Origin: Rhizobiaceae bacterium
Lineage (GTDB): Bacteria > Pseudomonadota > Alphaproteobacteria > Rhizobiales > Rhizobiaceae
Direction: 5' to 3'
Length of the DNA: 64,000 bases
Assembly (NCBI GenBank): GCA_028279875.1
Contig: JANQMU010000140.1
Coordinates: 20,313-84,312, forward strand
A program made the translations under genes and the position numbers. Positions 8,717-16,851 of the stretch are shown in pieces (the stretch's first letter is position 1; each line of letters opens with the position of its first letter). The notes below the pieces were generated by a model. It was not told the DNA's origin. It saw only the letters and a list, made by a program, of their open reading frames with translations, and did not search any database.

Positions 8717-9391
8717 CTATTCGGCAAGAAAGCCGGTGTAGTAGCGCTCGGTGTAAGCGATGTGCGCCCGCAAAGCCTTGCGTGATTTGTCGATGTCGCC
8801 CGAGGCGATGAGATCGCGCAATTGCTTGTGCTCCGAGATGGAATTCTCATTGTGTGTGGCATTGCGGCTGAACCGATACCGCAATGCCGAAAACCGGCCG
8901 TTCACGCGGCTTTCGAACGTTGTGGCAAGGAGCGGACTCTCGGCATTGTCGATGATCGCGGTGTGGAAGGTACTGTCGAGTTGCTGGTACAGGTGTTGGT
9001 CTTCGGCATCGAGCGCTTCGATCATCTTGTCGTAGATGCCGCTTATGCTTTGCTGCAACCGCGGCAGATTGCGCTGCATCGCCAGCAGCAGCGCCTCGAG
9101 CTCCAGCGCGGTACGCAATTCGCACAGCGCCTTCAATTCATCGAAACTCGGCTTGAACACGAACGTCCCGGATTGCGGCCGCACCTCCAGCAGTCCTTCC
9201 GTCACCAGGTGGATATAGGCGGACCGAATGGGCGCTTTGGTAACGCCGTAAAGTCTGGAAAGCTGCGCCTCGGAGATTTTTTCACCAAGATCGAAGCGTG
9301 CTTCGATGATATCCGACCGCAGCCGCTCCAGAACCAGTTCAGAGACCGGTTTGGGTTTCTGGATCTTCTCGATTTCCCTTGCTACTACCAC
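8717..9391 (-). CDS. GntR-family transcriptional regulator (FCD domain)
   Basis: 224 residues. The N-terminal winged helix (about 15-75) contains LSRLYGVTKAPIRSAYIHLVTEGLLEVRPQSGTFV in pieces, the classic GntR recognition helix and wing. The remaining all-helical FCD domain shows the RTALELEAL start and the metal/ligand histidines in the DSTFHTAI and SEHKQL segments. It probably senses the substrate or an organic-acid intermediate and represses the operon. Its start shares one base with the end of the GMC oxidoreductase gene, so it sits inside the operon it most likely controls. A candidate binding site lies before the binding-protein gene at 16615. Confidence 0.87.
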   Translation of the reverse strand: MVVAREIEKIQKPKPVSELVLERLRSDIIEARFDLGEKISEAQLSRLYGVTKAPIRSAYIHLVTEGLLEVRPQSGTFVFKPSFDELKALCELRTALELEALLLAMQRNLPRLQQSISGIYDKMIEALDAEDQHLYQQLDSTFHTAIIDNAESPLLATTFESRVNGRFSALRYRFSRNATHNENSISEHKQLRDLIASGDIDKSRKALRAHIAYTERYYTGFLAE

Positions 9392-10998
9392 TAGCCCCTT
9401 GCCTCTAACATGAAATCGACGGCGCGATCGGCTATGACCAGCGTTGTCGAGTTGGTGTTGCCGCTGATGATATTCGGCATGACAGATGCATCGCCGACCC
9501 GCAGCCCATCAACCCCTTTCACACGCAATTGCGGGGTTGTCACCGCCATCGGATCCTCGTCGGCGCCCATGCGAGCCGTGCCGACCGGATGATACACGGT
9601 CTTGACGAACCTCTTTGCATGGATCGCGATCTGCGCATCGGACTGCACGTCCGGCCCCGGAAAAACCTCCTGTTTGATGATCGATTTCAAAGGCTCCGAA
9701 TCAAGAATGCGGCGCGCCACGCGAACGCCCTCGATCGACAGGCGCAGATCTTCGGGATCCTCGAAATAGTTGGTGTCGACCAGCGGCTGATCCTCTGGAT
9801 TGGCACTTGCCAAACGGACGGAACCCTTGGAGCCCGGCCGCAACACACAGGAATTCAGCGTCAACCCCCATGTCGGCTCCAGATCGGTCGTCCCGGGCTC
9901 CAGATAGACGGAGGGCACGCAGAACTGCTGGATCTTCGCTTCGTTTGACAGGTCGTCCGGATCGAAGAAGGAGCATGCTTCAACGCCGTTGGAGGCGACC
10001 GGACCGCTCTTGAAAAGCAGATATTGCAAACCGTTGCGGATCTGGTTCCAGCCCCGGTCCTGCCCGAAATAGCCATAGGGCCCGTCGAAGAAGGCCAGGG
10101 TCGGGACCTCGGTATGATCCTGCAGATTCTGGCCCACACCGTCGAGATCGACCTTTGTCTCGATTCCCATTTCCTTGAGGTGGAATTGCGGACCGATGCC
10201 CGAAAGCATCAGGATCTTGGGTGTGGCGACGGCGCCGGCGCACATCACCACCTCGGCGTCTGCCCGGGCCGACACATGCCGGCCGTCGCGAACATAGTCC
10301 ACACCCGCAGCGCGGCCGTTTTCCAAGGTCACCCGATGCACCAGACATCCTGTGAGCAGGTCGATGTTTCCGGTCTTCATCGCCGGATGCAGGAAGGCCG
10401 TCGCCGCCGAACAACGCCGGCCTTTGTCGACCGAGAGCTGGAAATACCCGGTGCCGGCCTGACGTGATCCGTTGAAGTCGGGGTTGAACGGCAAGCCGAT
10501 CGCCTGGGCTGCCTGCACATATTTCCGGCTGGCCTCGGTGATGTGGATCGGGTCCGATATTTTCAGCGGCCCGTCAATGCCGTGCAGGTCGTCATTGAAG
10601 CGATTGTTGCTCTCCATCGCCCTGAAACGGGGCAGAAGCCCTTCCCAGCCCCAGCTTTCATCACCCGTCGCCTCGACCCAATGACCATAATCCTCGGCCT
10701 GCCCGCGGATATAGACCATCGCGTTGACCGAGGAACCGCCGCCCACGACCCGCCCGGTCGGCACCACGGGCTGGCGGCCCGACAGGCGTTGCTGAACGGT
10801 GGACTGATAGAACCACATATATTTTTCGGCGGTCAGCAGCTTGACGAATCCGGCCGGCATCCGGATGAGCGGATTCTTGTCCGATCCCCCGGCTTCGAGC
10901 ACGAGAACCGTGGCTCCGGCGTTTGCCAGGCGACCGGCAACCAGCGACCCGGACGATCCGCCGCCGACAACGATATAGTCATAGCCTTTCGCCATCAT
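9391..10998 (-). CDS. GMC-family FAD alcohol dehydrogenase (choline dehydrogenase-like)
   Basis: 535 residues. The FAD Rossmann motif VVGGGSSGSLVAGRL lies at the extreme N-terminus, GMC signature 1 is near GGGSSVNAMVYIRG, the second signature near GAVATPKILMLSGIGP, and the active-site histidine region reads YHPVGTARMG with the closing GNTNSTTLVIADRA. Such enzymes oxidise primary alcohols and pass electrons to the respiratory chain. It starts within the stop of the preceding ABC ATPase gene (two adjacent ATG codons, 10998 or 10995), implying coupled translation. No export signal is visible, so the enzyme is cytoplasmic or peripheral at the membrane. Substrate is likely the imported polyol, its first aldehyde, or a similar alcohol. 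Confidence 0.88.
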   Translation of the reverse strand: MMAKGYDYIVVGGGSSGSLVAGRLANAGATVLVLEAGGSDKNPLIRMPAGFVKLLTAEKYMWFYQSTVQQRLSGRQPVVPTGRVVGGGSSVNAMVYIRGQAEDYGHWVEATGDESWGWEGLLPRFRAMESNNRFNDDLHGIDGPLKISDPIHITEASRKYVQAAQAIGLPFNPDFNGSRQAGTGYFQLSVDKGRRCSAATAFLHPAMKTGNIDLLTGCLVHRVTLENGRAAGVDYVRDGRHVSARADAEVVMCAGAVATPKILMLSGIGPQFHLKEMGIETKVDLDGVGQNLQDHTEVPTLAFFDGPYGYFGQDRGWNQIRNGLQYLLFKSGPVASNGVEACSFFDPDDLSNEAKIQQFCVPSVYLEPGTTDLEPTWGLTLNSCVLRPGSKGSVRLASANPEDQPLVDTNYFEDPEDLRLSIEGVRVARRILDSEPLKSIIKQEVFPGPDVQSDAQIAIHAKRFVKTVYHPVGTARMGADEDPMAVTTPQLRVKGVDGLRVGDASVMPNIISGNTNSTTLVIADRAVDFMLEARG

Positions 10999-12065
10999 TC
11001 AAACTCTCGTTCGACGCCTTCCGGAAAAAGCAGAAGGTGAATCGGATCGATGGAAACGGTGACGTCTTCGCCGCGGCTGACCCGCTGGCTCGGTGCGGCG
11101 ATCAATGAAATCCGGGTTTTGCCGATATCGACAAAAATCTCGTTGTGATCCTGCAATTCCTCCGTCACGAACCCCCTGCCCGACAGCGTGATGCCGCCAT
11201 TGTCGCCGAGTGCCATGAAATGCGGCCGCACCCCGGCGCGGCCGGAGGCACCGATCTGTTTCAGACGCGGTTTCGCGGCCTCCGGAACTTCAATTCTGTG
11301 GCCCTCGATGACGATCCCGTCGCCATCGGCGGAAAAAGGCAGGAAGTTGATCGGCGGCTCGCCGACGAAGCCTGCGACAAAGGCGTTGGCCGGACGGGTA
11401 TAGACCTCTTGCGCCGAACCCATTTGCTGGATTTCACCATCCGACATCACCATCACCCTGTCGGCCAGCGCCAATGCCTCCTCCTGGTCGTGCGTGACAT
11501 AGATCATCGTATAGCCGAACTCCTGATGGATCGACTTGATGAAGCGGCGCATCCGGTAGCGTTGGCGGGTATCCAGATGGCTGATGGGCTCGTCGAGCAG
11601 AAAAACCTCCGGTTCCCGCACCAGTGCCCGGGCAAGACTGACCCGCTGCGCCTGGCCCGATGAAAGGCCGGTCGGCTTCTGGTCCAGCAGGGGTTCGAGT
11701 TCCATTTTGCGGGCAATGTCGTGGACCCGCCTGTTGACGTCCGAAGCATTCATTCCCGACGCCCGCAGCGGAAAGGCGATATTCTCGAAAATCGTGATCG
11801 GCGAATAGAGCGCATAGTTCTCGAAACTCATCGCCACATTGCGGTCACGGGCGCGAATATCGTTGACGGGACGCTCGTCGAACAGGATCTGCCCGCCGCT
11901 GATTTCCTCAAGCCCGGCGATCATCCGCATCGTCGAGGATTTGCCGCATCCCGACGGACCGAGGATCGCCACGAACTCGCCATCGGCAATGTCGAATTCG
12001 ATTCCCAGCACGGCCTTCACCGACCCGTAATTCTTCACCAGGTTTTCGGCCCTGATCCGAGCCAT
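10995..12065 (-). CDS. sugar/polyol ABC transporter ATPase (MalK/UgpC type), copy 2
   Basis: 356 residues: nucleotide-binding domain then a C-terminal TOBE domain. Walker A is GPSGCGKSS, the signature is LSSGQAQRVSL, Walker B ends FLLDEPISHLD, followed by the switch His in YVTHDQEE. The Q-loop reads SFENYALYSP, with Glu where the family normally has Gln. The signature motif also has Ser instead of the second residue Gly. Paired with the ATPase at 12068-13147 and the upstream permeases, it would form a heterodimeric importer motor. Gap to the first ATPase is 2 nt. Confidence 0.88.
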   Translation of the reverse strand: MARIRAENLVKNYGSVKAVLGIEFDIADGEFVAILGPSGCGKSSTMRMIAGLEEISGGQILFDERPVNDIRARDRNVAMSFENYALYSPITIFENIAFPLRASGMNASDVNRRVHDIARKMELEPLLDQKPTGLSSGQAQRVSLARALVREPEVFLLDEPISHLDTRQRYRMRRFIKSIHQEFGYTMIYVTHDQEEALALADRVMVMSDGEIQQMGSAQEVYTRPANAFVAGFVGEPPINFLPFSADGDGIVIEGHRIEVPEAAKPRLKQIGASGRAGVRPHFMALGDNGGITLSGRGFVTEELQDHNEIFVDIGKTRISLIAAPSQRVSRGEDVTVSIDPIHLLLFPEGVEREFE

Positions 12066-12067
12066 GC

Positions 12068-13147
12068 TCAGCGCCCCCCGCTTGCCACGGCCACATCGTC
12101 CTTGAAGAGATGCAGCGCGTCGGCGTCGATCTTCAGCCCCAGTTCCTCACCCGGGCGCACCGGGCTGTCGGCAGCCAACGAGACGGACAATTGGTCTTCG
12201 CCCACATCGACCACCGCAATGTTCGAATAGCCCAGATGTTCGATCACCCGGACACGGGCCGGAACGGCTTCGGCCTCACCGCGGTCCACGAACCTGATGG
12301 CGTCGGCGCGAAGTCCGGCGCTCAGTCCGGTCGCTCCGGCCATCTCGGCGGCGGCGCGCCCAAGCGTCCGGCCACCATGACCCACAAGGCGCGCCCGGTC
12401 GCCATCGGCCACGGCCTCGACCTTCAGAAAGCTCATTGGCGGGTCGCCGACGAATGACGCAACGAATGCGTTGGCGGGGGAGTCATAAAGCGCGCGTGGC
12501 GTGCCGACCTGCTCCAGCCTGCCCTCATTGATGACCGCCATGCGGTCGGCCAGCGCCAGCGCCTCGCGCGACGAGGTCGTGGTGAAAACCACGGTCGCAT
12601 TCAGCTCTTCGGCCAGCGCCTTGAGCTCCGCCCGCATCCGGTGGCGCAATTTGGCATCGAGATGCCCGATCGGTTCATCGAGCAGATAGATATCCGCCGG
12701 TCGGATGATGGCCCTTCCGAGAGCCACCCGCTGGCGCTGGCCACCGGACAGGAAACCGGGACGGCGGTCCAGCAGGTGGTCGATCTCCAGCGTCGCCGCG
12801 ATCTTCTTCACCCGATCCTCGGCATCGGATTTGCCCATCCCCTTGGCACGCAGGGGAAATCCGAGATTCTCGCCGACCGACAAATGGGAATACAGCGCAT
12901 AGTTCTCGAATGCCATGGCCGCATCGCGCTGCTCGGGCGGCAGGCCGACGATGGACTTGCCGTCCCGCAGAATATCGCCCGATGTCGGTTTCGTGATGCC
13001 GGCAATCACGTTCAGCATGGTCGACTTGCCGGCGCCCGCGGGCCCGTACAGAACAAAGAAATCGCGCGTCTCGATGTCGAGATTGATCCGGCGCAGCGCA
13101 ACCGTGCGCAGACCGTATCGTTTATGCACATCGCGGAAGCTGTACAT
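12068..13147 (-). CDS. sugar/polyol ABC transporter ATPase (MalK/UgpC type), copy 1
   Basis: 359 residues, same domain plan as its neighbour. Walker A GPAGAGKSTM, signature LSGGQRQRVAL, Walker B YLLDEPIGHLD. Here too the Q-loop has Glu (AFENYALYSH). After the conserved Walker B the switch region reads VFTTTSSREALAL rather than the usual THDQ, so the catalytic switch histidine seems to be absent. That would make this the degenerate half of an asymmetric ATPase pair, with the functional switch in copy 2. Its start shares one base with the preceding small membrane protein gene. Confidence 0.87.
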   Translation of the reverse strand: MYSFRDVHKRYGLRTVALRRINLDIETRDFFVLYGPAGAGKSTMLNVIAGITKPTSGDILRDGKSIVGLPPEQRDAAMAFENYALYSHLSVGENLGFPLRAKGMGKSDAEDRVKKIAATLEIDHLLDRRPGFLSGGQRQRVALGRAIIRPADIYLLDEPIGHLDAKLRHRMRAELKALAEELNATVVFTTTSSREALALADRMAVINEGRLEQVGTPRALYDSPANAFVASFVGDPPMSFLKVEAVADGDRARLVGHGGRTLGRAAAEMAGATGLSAGLRADAIRFVDRGEAEAVPARVRVIEHLGYSNIAVVDVGEDQLSVSLAADSPVRPGEELGLKIDADALHLFKDDVAVASGGR

Positions 13148-13389
13148 CAGACACCGTCTCCCAGAAGCGCCTGGATATCGGCATCCGCGGCAGCCTTTTC
13201 GGCCCGGTGTACAAGGCGGCGGCGCAGGAAATAGGCGACGGCCAGCGCAATTCCGAGACCATTCATGATCCAGACCGACAGCGTCTCATCTGTGAAGAAC
13301 GGCTCGATGAAAATCAGCCAGCCGAAAACCACGCCCACATAGATCAGAACCGCCTTGAACCCGGCATCCCATCCTTGCGAAAAACTCAT
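13147..13389 (-). CDS. small two-helix membrane protein of the ABC operon
   Basis: 80 residues of unknown function. Two hydrophobic segments are visible, about 12-31 (VLIYVGVVFGWLIFIEPFF) and 38-57 (LSVWIMNGLGIALAVAYFL), followed by a charged C-terminal tail (RRRLVHRAEKAAADAD). It sits exactly between the second permease and the first ATPase gene with overlap or 4-nt spacing, so it is expected to be made with the transporter. Small integral membrane proteins occur in some polyol and glycerol ABC operons of rhizobia; I cannot tell whether this is related to them. A role as accessory subunit is an inference from position. Confidence 0.7.
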   Translation of the reverse strand: MSFSQGWDAGFKAVLIYVGVVFGWLIFIEPFFTDETLSVWIMNGLGIALAVAYFLRRRLVHRAEKAAADADIQALLGDGV

Positions 13390-13393
13390 GGCT

Positions 13394-14257
13394 TCACCCC
13401 CTCACCGCGCCGAATGTCAGGCCGCGCACCATGTAGCGCTGCATGATCAGGACGAAGATCAACATCGGCGCGACCGAGATTGTCGCCGCTGCCGCCACCG
13501 GTCCCCAGAGGATGCCCTGGAGCGTGAAGAAACTCTCCACGCCGACGGTCACGGTGGAGGCGAACTTGCGCGTCAGGATCGAGGCGAACAGATACTCATT
13601 CCAGCTGAAGATCAGCGTAAAGACGGCCGTCACCGCGATGCCTGGCGCCGCCAGGGGAAACGTGACCTTGCGCAGCACCTGCATGCGCGACAGGCCGTCA
13701 AGCCGGGCCGAATGCTCCAGTTCGCGCGGAATTTCCTGGAAGAAGCTCACCAGGAGCCAGATGGCGAAGGGCAGGTTGAACATCACATAGGAGACGATCA
13801 GCGCGCCATACTGGTCGAGCCCCAACTGCAGGGCCGAGCCGAAATCGGTACGCCCCAGGTCCCGGAAGATGAGGAAATAGGGCAGGATCACCGCGATCGC
13901 CGGCATCATCTTGGTCGAGAGGATGAAGAACAGGATATGCCCGTCGCCCACATTGAAGCGTGCGAAACTATAGGCCGCGAGCGAGCCGATGGCGATCACG
14001 ATGGCGGTGGATGAAACCGAAACGATCAGCGAGTTTTTGACATAGAACAGGAAGTTCTTCTCTCCCAGGGCGTGCGCATAATTGTCCAGTGTCGGCGTGA
14101 AGAAGAACTGCGGCGGCGAAACCATGATGGCTTCGGCCGGTTTGAGGCTCGTCACGATCATCCAGAAAATCGGAAAGAAGAAGAACCCGACGACCAGCGC
14201 AATCAGGCCGTAGCGCAGCAGTTCCTTTGCCAGCGAGGTCTTGTGTTGAAGCATCAC
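13394..14257 (-). CDS. ABC transporter inner-membrane permease (MalG type)
   Basis: 287 residues with about six hydrophobic segments and the EAA loop (EIPRELEHSARLDGLSRMQVLRKVTFPLAAPG, read in pieces) that docks the ATPase. The N-terminus has a MalG-like GFFFFPIFWMIVTSLK segment. It forms the translocation path with the MalF-type permease whose gene ends one base upstream of it. The end of the protein lies 4 nt from the small membrane protein gene. Imports the operon substrate together with the binding protein at 15235. Confidence 0.87.
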   Translation of the reverse strand: MMLQHKTSLAKELLRYGLIALVVGFFFFPIFWMIVTSLKPAEAIMVSPPQFFFTPTLDNYAHALGEKNFLFYVKNSLIVSVSSTAIVIAIGSLAAYSFARFNVGDGHILFFILSTKMMPAIAVILPYFLIFRDLGRTDFGSALQLGLDQYGALIVSYVMFNLPFAIWLLVSFFQEIPRELEHSARLDGLSRMQVLRKVTFPLAAPGIAVTAVFTLIFSWNEYLFASILTRKFASTVTVGVESFFTLQGILWGPVAAAATISVAPMLIFVLIMQRYMVRGLTFGAVRG

Positions 14258-15172
14258 TCAGCCCTCTGCCGCACGCGACGTGAATTGCTTGAGAAGCGGA
14301 GTCAGCGCAAAGACAGCGGCCACCAGCATGACATAGAGGAAGAAAATGCTCATGGTCGAGGCATAGTCCATGCGAAACAGGGACAGCCCGGTGCGGGCCA
14401 GATAGAAGGTCAGCGTTTCGGTAGAGGTTCCCGGCCCGCCGCGAGTGAGCACCGCAACGGCATCATAGAGCCGCGCGCAGTCGATGGTGCGCAGCACAAG
14501 GACCAGGAAAAGCACCGGCGCCAGCAGCGGAAATGTCAGTGTTCTGAGCACCATCCAGGTCGAGGCGCCATCCAGTTCGGCCGCTTCAAACGGCTCTTTC
14601 GGCAGCGACTGAAGTCCGGCCAGCGCAATCAGCGCGACGAACGGCGTCCATTGCCAGACGTCGAAAATCACGACCGACCAGAGCGCGATGTTGAAATCAC
14701 CCAGCCAGTTCGGTTCATAAAGCCCCATCAGGCCGAGCAGCCAGTTCAGGACCCCGAACTGGGTGTCGTAAAGATATCGCCAAAAGAGCCCGGTCACCGC
14801 TGCGGACGTGGCGAGCGGCAGGATGATCAGCGAACGAATGATGCCCTTGCCGCGGGTCGCGCCATGCAACAGGAATGCGATGGCAACGCCAAGGATCATT
14901 TCAGTGCCCACGGCGACCACGGTGAATTTCAGCGTGATCCAGCTTGCGTCCCAGAACGCCTGATCGGCAAAGACCGTGCGGTAATTGTCGAGGCCCACAT
15001 ATTCACCGACCCCGCCACGGGTCAGATCGGCGAAGCGGAACGAGACGTTCAGGGCATAGGCCAGCGGAAAAAGCGCAAAGGACAGGATCACGATCATCGC
15101 GGGCGCGATCAACAGGATCGAGAACCAGCGGTCGGACAGACCGGGTCGCCTGTAAGCAGCTTGGGACGCCAT
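14258..15172 (-). CDS. ABC transporter inner-membrane permease (MalF type)
   Basis: 304 residues, about six transmembrane segments. The first is ILLIAPAMIVILSFALFPLAYALNV; the EAA loop reads EPFEAAELDGAS then RTLTFPLLAPVLF. Sugar-type CUT1 permease pairing with the MalG-type protein directly downstream (adjacent stop and start). A 62-nt spacer separates it from the binding-protein gene. The CUT1 family carries mono- and oligosaccharides, polyols and glycerol phosphates, which fits the polyol catabolic genes that follow. Confidence 0.87.
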   Translation of the reverse strand: MASQAAYRRPGLSDRWFSILLIAPAMIVILSFALFPLAYALNVSFRFADLTRGGVGEYVGLDNYRTVFADQAFWDASWITLKFTVVAVGTEMILGVAIAFLLHGATRGKGIIRSLIILPLATSAAVTGLFWRYLYDTQFGVLNWLLGLMGLYEPNWLGDFNIALWSVVIFDVWQWTPFVALIALAGLQSLPKEPFEAAELDGASTWMVLRTLTFPLLAPVLFLVLVLRTIDCARLYDAVAVLTRGGPGTSTETLTFYLARTGLSLFRMDYASTMSIFFLYVMLVAAVFALTPLLKQFTSRAAEG

Positions 15173-15234
15173 CGGGCACTCCGATATTCATCAGGGCAAG
15201 GGGGCGGGTGCACCGCCCCCCTGCACCGGGAGGA

Positions 15235-16572
15235 TCATTTTGCGATCGGACAGGCCCCGCCGCAAATCTTCTCAACCTCCTGCGCCAGCTTTTCGGCGGC
15301 GGTTCGCGCATCCGTCTGTCCGGCCGCGGCGGCCTGAAGCGGAATATGCATCGTGTTGTAGATCTTCGCCCCAAACGGTGTGGAGAACAGGTTTGACGAG
15401 AAGCCCGCCATGCTGTCGAACACTTTGTTCAAGGTGGCATACTGACCGTTCGTCGCCCGCCTGTCGGCGGTGGCGAATTGCGGATCGGTCAGTACGCTGG
15501 TCAGCGTCGAGGCGCCGCCCATCTGGGCAAAGGGCACCTGGGCTCCACGCCCGCCGATATGGGCGACGAACTTCATCGCCATTTCCGGGTTGGCCGAACT
15601 TGACGACACACCCAGCAGGAACCCGCCAATATAGGCTTTCTTCAGGGGAGCCTCGATCGCCGCCATCCTGGCGCCCGGAACCAGCTTCTCGGTCTGCACC
15701 GCATTCGGCCACTGATCGAGGAAGAAGCCATGCGTCATGGCGATCTGGCCATCCTTCATCTGGTTCATCACGCCGTCATAGGTCACGGTGAGCGCCGCGG
15801 GCGGTGCGAATTTCAGCAGTTCCAGATAATCGGAAAGCACCTTCTCCACGTCATCGACCGGCACCTTGCCTTCATCGGTCAGCCAGTCCGAGCCCATGCC
15901 CCAGAGCGGCGCGGACAATTCGTCCTGAATCTCGGGAAAGCGCCCGGCCATCAGTCCGACGCCGTAGAAATCCTTCTCCAGCGTTTCGCCTTTCAGCGTC
16001 TCGCCCGCCTTGCGGGTGAAGAATTCGGCGATATCGCGATGCTGTTCCCATGTCGTGGGCTGCGCGAGGTCGTAGCCATATCGGGCTTTGAAGGCCTCCT
16101 GCTCGCCGGCATCGTCCAGCAGGTCCTGACGGACAAACATCCCGGCCGAATAGGTATAATAGGGCAGGCCCCAGACATCGTCCTTGTACTCGACCGTCAT
16201 GGCCCTCAATGTCGGCGACACATCATTCAAAAGCTCCTGTTTGTCGGCAAAGAAATCCGACATCGGGAGGATGAAGCCGTTTTCGGCGAATTCCGCTTTC
16301 TCAGCGGTCTCCAGCGTCACAACGTCATAGGCTCCGGTCTGGCCGACCATCTCGATGACCTGTTTGTTGTAGAGCTGGGAGTTGTCGATGTTGACGATAT
16401 TGACCTTGGCGCATTCCTCCGCCTCGAAACTCTCCGCGAACTGAGCCATCGCGTCGGTGTAGAAACCCGCAATGGTAGACCAGGTTATCTCGACCCGCTC
16501 GTCGTCTTCGCAGGCCTGCGCAGCTCCGGTCACGAGCGCAATGGCTGCGGTTGCCATCAGAAATCTCTTCAT
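15235..16572 (-). CDS. periplasmic solute-binding protein of the polyol ABC system
   Basis: 445 residues with a Sec signal peptide: basic MKRFLMATA, hydrophobic core, and cleavage likely after ALVTGAAQA. The mature protein has the extracellular solute-binding family 1 layout, with ITWSTIAGFYTDAMAQFAESFE near the N-terminus and GIxLPYYTYSAGMFVRQDLLD-like hinge features. Several cysteines (near 21, 53 and two at the very C-terminus, CGGACPIAK) are unusual for this family and may form disulfides. First gene of the minus-strand operon, so it defines what is imported. Length is shorter than rhizobial glycerol binding protein GlpV as I remember it (about 570-580), so glycerol itself is uncertain. 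Confidence 0.85.
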   Translation of the reverse strand: MKRFLMATAAIALVTGAAQACEDDERVEITWSTIAGFYTDAMAQFAESFEAEECAKVNIVNIDNSQLYNKQVIEMVGQTGAYDVVTLETAEKAEFAENGFILPMSDFFADKQELLNDVSPTLRAMTVEYKDDVWGLPYYTYSAGMFVRQDLLDDAGEQEAFKARYGYDLAQPTTWEQHRDIAEFFTRKAGETLKGETLEKDFYGVGLMAGRFPEIQDELSAPLWGMGSDWLTDEGKVPVDDVEKVLSDYLELLKFAPPAALTVTYDGVMNQMKDGQIAMTHGFFLDQWPNAVQTEKLVPGARMAAIEAPLKKAYIGGFLLGVSSSSANPEMAMKFVAHIGGRGAQVPFAQMGGASTLTSVLTDPQFATADRRATNGQYATLNKVFDSMAGFSSNLFSTPFGAKIYNTMHIPLQAAAAGQTDARTAAEKLAQEVEKICGGACPIAK

Positions 16573-16614
16573 TCCTTCCTCCCTGAATGTCTGACTTGAT
16601 TAATCTGAACTGTA

Positions 16615-16627
16615 ACATGTGACATGT
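16615..16627. promoter_or_regulatory. candidate operator of the polyol operon (ACATGT-G-ACATGT)
   Basis: A 13-bp odd palindrome, ACATGT-G-ACATGT, lies 43 bp upstream of the binding-protein start within a 279-bp divergent intergenic region (16573-16851). FCD-type GntR regulators commonly bind short palindromes of this size, and one is encoded inside the operon. The rest of the region is A+T-rich near 16698-16735 and could hold promoters for both the binding-protein and GST genes. No B12-riboswitch features were recognised here. Confidence 0.45.
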
Positions 16628-16851
16628 CAGTTTGCAAGATACGAATTGGCGCAAGCCGGTCAGTCGGCTTCGAGCACGTGAAACATGAGGTCAGCTAATG
16701 AATTACTTAATTAAGATAATTTGACTTTATGATTAGGCAATTGCGAATGTCAGCAGGCCAGACACGCAAGCCAACGGTCAAACATCCGTAACGTCTCCAG
16801 CGCCCTGTGTTGATCCCCAATCCGGGCGCGATCCGACTGAAGGAAGCTCCT

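Noticed and set aside
16573..16851. B12 riboswitch before the B12-dependent operons
   Set aside because: No B12-box-like conserved segment or long structured leader was recognised here or before rdhA.
16807..16851. GTG at 16807 as the GST start
   Set aside because: No ribosome site is evident there, whereas the GTG at 16852 follows AAGGAAG at good distance.
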